Source: Candidatus Nitrosopolaris nunavutensis (GTDB lineage Archaea > Thermoproteota > Nitrososphaeria > Nitrososphaerales > Nitrososphaeraceae). Taken from it: a stretch of 5,532 nucleotides of DNA. The stretch spans positions 1-5,532 of the forward strand of contig DAOM01000062.1 of the NCBI GenBank assembly GCA_002501855.1. The letters are read 5' to 3'. Below, piece by piece: positions 1 through 4,187 of the stretch (position 1 is its first letter; the number at the start of each line of letters is the position of its first letter). The notes beneath the pieces were generated by a model. That model was not told where the DNA came from, searched no databases, and worked only from the letters and a program-made list of their open reading frames with translations. Both the position numbers and the translations under genes were made by a program.

Positions 1-13
1 GTATAAGAGACAG
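1..13 (+). other. Residual Tn5/Nextera mosaic-end adapter at contig edge
   Basis: The first 13 bases, GTATAAGAGACAG, are identical to the last 13 bases of the 19-base Tn5 mosaic end AGATGTGTATAAGAGACAG used in Nextera libraries. It sits exactly at the window edge in the expected orientation, with genomic sequence following. It is almost certainly untrimmed adapter rather than biology, and it marks a true contig end. Genomic sequence should be taken to start at about base 14. Confidence 0.9.
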
Positions 14-208
14 TTATTACACTGATGCCGAGAGTTCCTAGTTTCCTCGACATACGCGTATTACTAGGCACCCCGTTATAGAGAGTACACGAGGAGGAGT
101 ACACATTCGCGTGTATGGCTACCCATGAATACGTGTGGGTCAGAGGCGGGGGACAACTCTTTTTAGCTACCATGCGAAATAATTATTAAAAATATATCTT
201 ATTCCAGG
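14..208. other. Left-end region, no assignable gene
   Basis: No gene can be named here. On the minus strand a frame is open from an ATG at 173-171 through the contig end (about 54 codons before the adapter); its product would begin MVAKKSCPPPLTHTYSW and is rich in Ser, Thr and Cys. On the plus strand one frame reads protein-like from about 13 to 177 (ending LATMRNNY) but has a TAG at 79-81. Several short inverted repeats could form hairpins: CCTAGT 37-42 with ACTAGG 63-68, and ACCCAT 121-126 with GTGGGT 135-140. There is also a direct repeat GAGTACAC at 83-90 and 97-104. A truncated gene end, a decayed gene or a structured RNA are all possible, and none is convincing. Confidence 0.3.
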
Positions 209-544
209 TTATCGAAGAATCCAAGGTCCTGTGAAAACAAACAATACACAATTTGATGTGAGGATCCGTCTGGTCAAATCAAGAACAATCTTGGAGCACA
301 TATCAAGATTTACCAAGACTTTTGATGATATTCCTTGAAGAGGCACTTCTGAGAGATGCTCGCTGTAGGTGGCGATGGAATCATAATTGCGAACTGACTT
401 AACTGGTCTTAGGCATGTATAATACACCATGTAAATTTTCGTTGGAGGAGGGACGAGTGAGTCGCAGTACTTACTTACAGTGGGTTCAATGGGCGTGGAG
501 TTAGGCTGCATCAATCTTTCCGATCTCAAAGTTGACATTGTCAT
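209..544 (-). CDS. Hypothetical protein, 111 aa, doubtful
   Basis: An ATG-initiated frame of 111 codons runs on the same strand as the downstream-facing RiPP-like gene. I do not recognise the product. It starts MTMSTLRSERLMQPNS, has a Pro-rich patch (VPPPTK, about residues 31-36), two Tyr/Cys-bearing stretches (KYCDS and VYYTC), and a hydrophobic end (CVLFVFTGPW). No signal peptide, clear domain or cofactor motif is visible. An open frame of this length is uncommon by chance in DNA of this base composition, but not rare enough to prove coding. No clear Shine-Dalgarno site precedes the start; an A/T stretch (TATTAAAAT on the minus strand, 592-600) lies about 50 bases upstream and could be a promoter. 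It may be an accessory gene of the RiPP-like locus, a decayed gene, or noise. Confidence 0.25.
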   Translation of the reverse strand: MTMSTLRSERLMQPNSTPIEPTVSKYCDSLVPPPTKIYMVYYTCLRPVKSVRNYDSIATYSEHLSEVPLQGISSKVLVNLDMCSKIVLDLTRRILTSNCVLFVFTGPWILR

Positions 545-803
545 GCTAGAGAATTAGGCAGGTGTTAAGCTCTTAGACCAGTACGTTAGAGATTTTAATA
601 CTGTTTTCTACAGACAAGGTTAGAAAAGGTTCGGTAAAATTAAAGAAGAGATATCAACGAAATGGTAGAGACGAACCGATTGGAATTCTATCCCCAAAGA
701 CAATTGCTACCCAAATGCCGACGAAAAGTGCGTAACAGAATTCAAATGATGTATACGTTTTTAACCAGCATAATCCTCGTCGAGTAATAAATAAATCAAC
801 ATT
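545..803. other. Intergenic or decayed region with a membrane-like minus-strand frame
   Basis: There is no supportable complete gene. On the minus strand, 803-654 is open for 49 codons, ends in TGA and has no ATG, GTG or TTG start. It would encode a very hydrophobic stretch, FCYALFVGIWVAIVFG (residues about 22-37), followed by DRIPIGSS. This resembles the end of a transmembrane helix and lies in the same frame as the core-like peptide just upstream, separated by one TGA at 806-804. It could be the remnant of a membrane protein such as a transporter, or chance. A 41-codon plus-strand ATG frame (662-787) lies antisense to it and looks no better. Confidence 0.25.
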
Positions 804-896
804 TCAGAACGCAATATACGTTTGATCGGTGTTAATAGATATTGACATCCAATCGGAATTAATAGAGATATGCCAAGCACTATTGTGTGAGATCAA
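804..896 (-). CDS. Candidate RiPP core segment, +1 frame relative to its leader
   Basis: This minus-strand frame opens just after an in-frame TAG and would give 30 residues from a TTG at 896-894, ending at TGA 806-804. It overlaps the last codons of the leader-type frame and is reached from it by skipping one base. The peptide is rich in Ser, Ile, Asn, Thr and Trp, and contains SAWHISINSD followed by WMSISINTDQ, so ISIN[S/T]D recurs with a nine-residue period. Comparing the two 18-base units, three positions differ; two are synonymous (ATC/ATA, AAT/AAC) and one is Ser to Thr. That pattern suggests this frame has been translated. I infer it is the core of the precursor whose leader is at 880-1056, separated by an indel, an assembly error or +1 frameshifting. 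It could also be a separate tiny peptide or chance. Confidence 0.45.
   Translation of the reverse strand: MISHNSAWHISINSDWMSISINTDQTYIAF
825..869 (-). repeat. Two-unit imperfect direct repeat, 27-base period, in core-like peptide
   Basis: Minus-strand units at 869-852 (ATCTCTATTAATTCCGAT) and 842-825 (ATATCTATTAACACCGAT) match at 15 of 18 positions. They encode ISINSD and ISINTD. The 27-base period keeps the frame, giving a nine-residue repeat. Only two units are visible. Confidence 0.75.
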
Positions 897-1056
897 CTAT
901 GCTCTTTCTGATGATCAATTTGGCTTCAGGTGAAATATTGTATTGCTCCAAGATCTTGGTGGGCTCTTTTACCAGTTGATTTCTGAATTCTGGTTCACTC
1001 GCTGCTCTAAGCAGAATGTCGCTGATGGTCTCTGCGTCCTTCTGTCTTGGGTCCAA
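880..1056 (-). CDS. Small NHLP/Os1348-like leader protein, candidate RiPP precursor
   Basis: The 58-residue product matches by eye the leader pattern of the NHLP (nitrile hydratase-like leader peptide)/Os1348 clan of RiPP precursors. It has ILLRAASEPEFRNQL (about residues 14-28), then KEPTKILEQYNISPEAKL (about 30-47), so the family's RA..DPEFR..L, P...L..Y and L[ST]PEE features are in order. After the leader only a few residues (SIVDLTQ) precede a TAG, so a core is missing in this frame; a core-like peptide follows in the +1 frame. No ATG is available. I chose TTG at 1056-1054 because a good archaeal TATA box (1089-1082) is centred about 29 bases upstream, which suits a nearly leaderless mRNA. 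The frame stays open to a TTG at 1113, but that start would lie upstream of the TATA box and adds unfamiliar residues. It diverges from ycaO-tfuA, suggesting it is their substrate. Alternatively it is a stand-alone leader-like protein. Confidence 0.65.
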   Translation of the reverse strand: MDPRQKDAETISDILLRAASEPEFRNQLVKEPTKILEQYNISPEAKLIIRKSIVDLTQ

Positions 1057-1081
1057 GTACGTGCACGGTTGCAAAATCCTA

Positions 1082-1089
1082 GTATATAA
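1082..1089 (-). promoter_or_regulatory. TATA box for the minus-strand leader gene
   Basis: TTATATAC on the minus strand is close to the archaeal TATA consensus. Its centre lies about 29 bases upstream of the TTG at 1056. Archaeal transcription normally starts about 26 bases downstream of the box centre, so the mRNA would begin within a few bases of this codon. The upstream bases TTAGGA could serve as a weak BRE. Confidence 0.5.
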
Positions 1090-1164
1090 TCCTAATGCGT
1101 GTACAACAGGCAAACGTCGACTTTGCGGATAATCATGGATTCAGAGATTTGTGTCGGGGTGATT

Positions 1165-1178
1165 CGTAAACTTGATAT
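1165..1178 (+). promoter_or_regulatory. Candidate BRE/TATA promoter of ycaO-tfuA
   Basis: CGTAAA followed by CTTGATAT resembles an archaeal BRE plus an imperfect TATA box. The box centre is about 27 bases upstream of the GTG at 1202, fitting a leaderless transcript. The TATA match is weaker than on the opposite strand, and no Shine-Dalgarno site precedes the GTG. The roughly 145 bases between 1057 and 1201 form a divergent promoter region shared with the precursor-like gene. Confidence 0.35.
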
Positions 1179-1201
1179 GAACTAATTCACCGTTCATAAA
1201 C

Positions 1202-2530
1202 GTGCAAACACAGCCATTGCTGCTTCAGAGTAGAGAAAAGTGGTCCATAAATGGAAGTTCTAGGATCATACCACCTGAACAGACCCTCAGGATGACCATA
1301 TCACTATCTAAGCAGATTGGAGTAACCCGACTTGCGGACATAACACACATGGATAAATTAACTATCCCAAATTACTCTGCTGTTTTACCTGGAACAGAGG
1401 ATTACATTTGGGTTTATAGCGGGAAGGGTCCAACCAAGGCACATGCAAAAGCGAGCGCGTTGATGGAATGTATCGAAAGATATTCTTCATTACCAAGCAG
1501 TACACGGCGAGATTTCATTCAAGGAAGTTACGATCAATTATCACAGAGGTACACGGTCCTCCATCCAGAAGAGGTTGTAGAACCTTTCAATTTTCAATAC
1601 CGAAATTACATGACGATGGATTTCCTTCCTGGTTTTGAGCTGTTTAGCGGAGAACGAATGTTAGTACCAGCATCTCTTGCTTTATTCAGATATACTCCAA
1701 AACCCCCTGCTTTAAACCCGTTTGCTTTCTATCATACAAATGGACTTGCTTCTGGTAACGTATTAGAAGAAGCAGTCTGTCATTCCCTATGTGAAGTCAT
1801 TGAACGTGACGCAATTAGTTTGGCGGAACTGCGAGCCAGCGCCATCCCATTCCATTTTATACGAACTATCACAAATTCGCTGAAAGCAAAACAATACTCG
1901 GTATCTCCCGTACCTGCTGATCAATTTATGGACGATTCAAGCATATTTCCAGATGTTGATATACGTGATGTAGATTTTGATCCTATCAAGATGTTAGTTA
2001 GAAAATTTGAGAAAGCTAACATCCCCCTGATAATAAAGGATATAACTTCAGATATTGGGATTCCCACGTTCAATGCCAGCAGCATTGAGTGGCTAACTCA
2101 CGATTATGGATACCTTGCTGAAGGCCATGGTACTCACCCTGATGCGAGGATTGCATTGTTGCGTGCTATTACTGAAGTTTCCCAAACTAGAGCTGCCAAT
2201 ATCCAAGGTGCGAGGGACGACCTGCGAAAGATAAAATACGGACATGATAATTCTGACGACAAGAGGGCGTGGCAATTTACGCCATCTACAAATAAGATCC
2301 AATTCTCTCAGGTTAGATCTTATTTTAACAGAGATATTCTTGATGATATTAAACTGATTTTGGCACGTTTACGACACGCAGGCCTAAAAAAAGCAATAAT
2401 TGTAGATTTAACAATTGCGAAAATAGGAATTCCGGTAGTCCGGGCTATAGTTCCAGGGCTAGAGACATTTAAATTTACAAAATCGGTTATGGGTTGGAGA
2501 GCGAAAAAGTACTTTAAAAAAAATGAATAA
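1202..2530 (+). CDS. ycaO: YcaO-domain ATP-dependent cyclodehydratase/thioamide synthetase, TfuA-associated type
   Basis: YcaO enzymes phosphorylate a peptide amide oxygen with ATP. With a TfuA partner the known product is a backbone thioamide; other partners give azolines or amidines. The 442-residue length is usual. The TfuA-type N-terminus is present (RIIPPEQTL, residues 21-29, then VTRLADIT 41-48). The family ATP/Mg motifs look intact: SGKG 73-76, SALMECIER 85-93, EEAVCHSLCEVIERDA 189-204, and ALLRAITEVSQTR 318-330 followed by GARDD 336-340. The conserved PVVRAIVPGLE (411-421) ends the domain. The tail is basic and lacks the Pro-rich end of azoline-forming YcaOs. The start is GTG at 1202; the frame is closed by TGA at 1178-1180 and the first internal ATG (residue 31) would remove conserved sequence. 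tfuA overlaps the 3' end by 8 bases. The likely substrate is the divergent leader-type peptide; no McrA is seen. Thioamidation rather than another YcaO chemistry is inferred from TfuA. Confidence 0.93.
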   Translation: MQTQPLLLQSREKWSINGSSRIIPPEQTLRMTISLSKQIGVTRLADITHMDKLTIPNYSAVLPGTEDYIWVYSGKGPTKAHAKASALMECIERYSSLPSSTRRDFIQGSYDQLSQRYTVLHPEEVVEPFNFQYRNYMTMDFLPGFELFSGERMLVPASLALFRYTPKPPALNPFAFYHTNGLASGNVLEEAVCHSLCEVIERDAISLAELRASAIPFHFIRTITNSLKAKQYSVSPVPADQFMDDSSIFPDVDIRDVDFDPIKMLVRKFEKANIPLIIKDITSDIGIPTFNASSIEWLTHDYGYLAEGHGTHPDARIALLRAITEVSQTRAANIQGARDDLRKIKYGHDNSDDKRAWQFTPSTNKIQFSQVRSYFNRDILDDIKLILARLRHAGLKKAIIVDLTIAKIGIPVVRAIVPGLETFKFTKSVMGWRAKKYFKKNE

Positions 2531-3206
2531 GCCAATTGTTTTTATTGGTCCAAGTCTGGCCATTGAAAAAGCCAGGAAAATCTTTAATGCCGATTATAGA
2601 CCACCTGCGAAAAAAGGCGATTTTCTAAGACTTCTGGCCTGCATAAATGATGATGATCGTACTATAGTAGGATTGGTCGACGGCTTGTTTTTGCAGGATT
2701 ATCCTCCCACTCCAATAGAAGTATTTCAACTATTAATCAAAAAAAATATTCTCGTCTTGGGAGCATCAAGTCTCGGGGCATTGCGAGCAGTTGAACTGGA
2801 AAAATATGGTATGATAGGAATTGGCAAGATATTTGAATTGTACAAAAAGAACAAAATTGCCGCAGATGACGAAGTAGCGGTTACGTTCACTGAAGAAACT
2901 CAGCATATTCAGTCAGAAGCGATGATTGATATTCGATATAACCTTTTCATTGCCTTAAGAAAAGGAGTTATCGACGAAAACGCTAAAAGAGCAGCAGTCA
3001 AAGTCGCAAAGAGCATGTACTTTCCAGATCGAAATTATGAAGATATCATAGATGAAACGAAAAGGCGACATCCTTCACTTTCAGATTATTTGGAATCTTT
3101 CCGTTCCTATATTAGTAAGAACAGACAAAGTTTGAAAGAGCAGGACGCAATAAAATTAGTAAACTACGCAAAAATGAAATATGAAGGCGAAATAACACGG
3201 AAGTGA
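2523..3206 (+). CDS. tfuA: TfuA-like core domain protein, YcaO partner
   Basis: TfuA-like proteins act with YcaO in peptide thioamidation, and are thought to help deliver sulfide. The 227-residue product has the family core in order: IVFIGPSL (5-12), ADYRPPAKKGD (23-33), IVGLVDGLF (48-56), the highly conserved LVLGASSLGALRAVEL (77-92), YGMIGIGKIFELYK (95-108) and DDEVAVTF (115-122), then SEAMIDIRYNL (131-141). The C-terminal third (about 150-227) is charged and helical-looking with no motif I recognise; a helical C-terminal extension is common in archaeal versions. ATG at 2523 sits in ATGAATAA, overlapping the ycaO stop by 8 bases, so translation is probably coupled; no Shine-Dalgarno site is evident. 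The fixed pairing with ycaO supports a shared reaction. No membrane segments or signal peptide are seen, so it is probably cytoplasmic. Confidence 0.92.
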   Translation: MNKPIVFIGPSLAIEKARKIFNADYRPPAKKGDFLRLLACINDDDRTIVGLVDGLFLQDYPPTPIEVFQLLIKKNILVLGASSLGALRAVELEKYGMIGIGKIFELYKKNKIAADDEVAVTFTEETQHIQSEAMIDIRYNLFIALRKGVIDENAKRAAVKVAKSMYFPDRNYEDIIDETKRRHPSLSDYLESFRSYISKNRQSLKEQDAIKLVNYAKMKYEGEITRK

Positions 3207-3220
3207 ATCTATTTAGTTAG

Positions 3221-3227
3221 AAAAAAA
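3221..3227 (-). terminator. T-run terminator after ilvE
   Basis: On the minus strand a run of seven T lies about 43 bases downstream of the ilvE stop. Archaeal RNA polymerase terminates at such T-runs without a hairpin. It is the likely end of the lysC-ilvE transcript. Confidence 0.45.
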
Positions 3228-3269
3228 GTCACACAACGATGTCACCATAACTGCTAGAGACCCATATTG

Positions 3270-4187
3270 CTAGCTGATGTAAGTAAGCCATTTTTTGTTA
3301 AAATTGTCATCCCTTCCTTGAGTCACTGCTTCAAATTTGCTTTTAATCTCCATCGTAAGTTGACCTATGTCTCCATTACCGATTATTCTATTATCAATGT
3401 CGCCTACTGCTCTTATTCCAGCCGCGGTCCCAGTCAGAAAAACTTCATCGGCTATGTACATTTCGTCCCTTGAAATATCACGAATTTCATAAAGACTACC
3501 ATAGTGTTGTAAAATAGCCAACACGCTATCTCGGGTTATCCCATTGAGAGCTCCTGAATTTACCGGCGGAGTAATCAATACATTGTCTCTCACTATGAAA
3601 ATATTTTCTGCACTAGCTTCGATAACTTTTCCGGCAGTATTTAGCATCACTGCTTCGTCGAATCCCATCTTCAATGCTTCCATCCTTGCGAGAGCAGAGT
3701 TCGCGTAGTTTGCTGTCGCTTTTGCATTCATAGGCATTGATTTTCCATCGATTCTCATCCATGAAGATACCATTAGTCTTGCTCCTTTTTGCGGTTCGCT
3801 TTGTCTAATATATTCATCCCACTTCCAAACTGCTATTGCGATAGAAACTTTGTTGGGGAGTGGATTGACACCCATTTTACCGTAACCGTAGTATGCGATA
3901 GGTCTAACGTAGTATTCCTCTGGCTTATTGGCATTGATTGTATCGATCACCGCGTCTTGCAGTTGCTTCTCAGAATATCCAAGATCCATAAAATACATCT
4001 TTGCACTGTGCATTAATCGTCGTATGTGGTCTGGCAAACGGAAAGCGGCGAGGCCATAGTCGGTTTTGTAACAACGAATTCCCTCGAACACAGCTGTTCC
4101 ATAATGGAAACCATGAGTGAGAACGTGAATTTTTGCGTCGTCCCAGGGGACGAGGGATCCATCCATCCATATTTTGCCTTCAGTCAT
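3270..4187 (-). CDS. ilvE: Branched-chain amino acid aminotransferase (class IV PLP)
   Basis: This enzyme transfers the amino group between glutamate and the 2-oxo acids of Leu, Ile and Val, the last step of branched-chain synthesis. The 305-residue length fits the IlvE family. By eye it follows E. coli IlvE closely: HGFHYGTAVFEGIRCY (25-40, with Tyr29 and Arg38), YVRPI (93-97), NAKATANY (154-161) carrying the likely Schiff-base Lys156, EASAENIF (190-197), GITRDS (216-221) and TGTAAGI (252-258). I chose ATG at 4187, giving MTEGKIWMDG as in relatives; an upstream in-frame ATG at 4247 would add 20 hydrophobic residues that overlap lysC and have no family counterpart. The start lies in ATGACTGA, overlapping the lysC stop by 8 bases, with GTGA 8 bases upstream as a weak Shine-Dalgarno site. 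This makes a coupled lysC-ilvE operon. Some class IV relatives prefer D-amino acids or aminodeoxychorismate, but the fit to IlvE is better. Confidence 0.93.
   Translation of the reverse strand: MTEGKIWMDGSLVPWDDAKIHVLTHGFHYGTAVFEGIRCYKTDYGLAAFRLPDHIRRLMHSAKMYFMDLGYSEKQLQDAVIDTINANKPEEYYVRPIAYYGYGKMGVNPLPNKVSIAIAVWKWDEYIRQSEPQKGARLMVSSWMRIDGKSMPMNAKATANYANSALARMEALKMGFDEAVMLNTAGKVIEASAENIFIVRDNVLITPPVNSGALNGITRDSVLAILQHYGSLYEIRDISRDEMYIADEVFLTGTAAGIRAVGDIDNRIIGNGDIGQLTMEIKSKFEAVTQGRDDNFNKKWLTYIS
3291..3296 (+). terminator. Possible T-run terminator after tfuA
   Basis: Six T on the plus strand lie about 85 bases beyond the tfuA stop, inside the 3' end of the convergent ilvE. It would end the ycaO-tfuA transcript with a short antisense overlap. 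It is weak evidence, being only a short T-run within coding sequence. Confidence 0.25.

Noticed and set aside
480..500. GGGTTCAATGGG resembling a tRNA T-arm.
   Set aside because: The T-loop consensus is not met and no acceptor, D or anticodon arms can be assembled around it.
662..787. A 41-codon ATG frame on the plus strand (MVETNRLEFYPQRQ...).
   Set aside because: Short, basic, no recognisable motif, no good promoter, and antisense to a more protein-like minus-strand frame.
880..882. The TAG at the end of the leader frame, and the TAG at 79-81, as possible pyrrolysine codons.
   Set aside because: Read-through at 880 adds only CLAYLY before TAA. No pylT/pylS or methylamine methyltransferase genes are visible.
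2093..2535. Minus-strand open frames inside ycaO.
   Set aside because: They lie antisense to conserved YcaO motifs and look like by-products of its codon use.
1202..3206. YcaO-TfuA acting on McrA as in methanogens.
   Set aside because: No mcr or other methanogenesis gene is in the window and a leader-type peptide lies adjacent. It cannot be excluded from the sequence alone.
3267..3473. Plus-strand open frames lying over ilvE, and similar frames at 3789-4016, 4330-4536 and 4818-5021.
   Set aside because: They are antisense to well-supported ilvE and lysC and have no motifs of their own.
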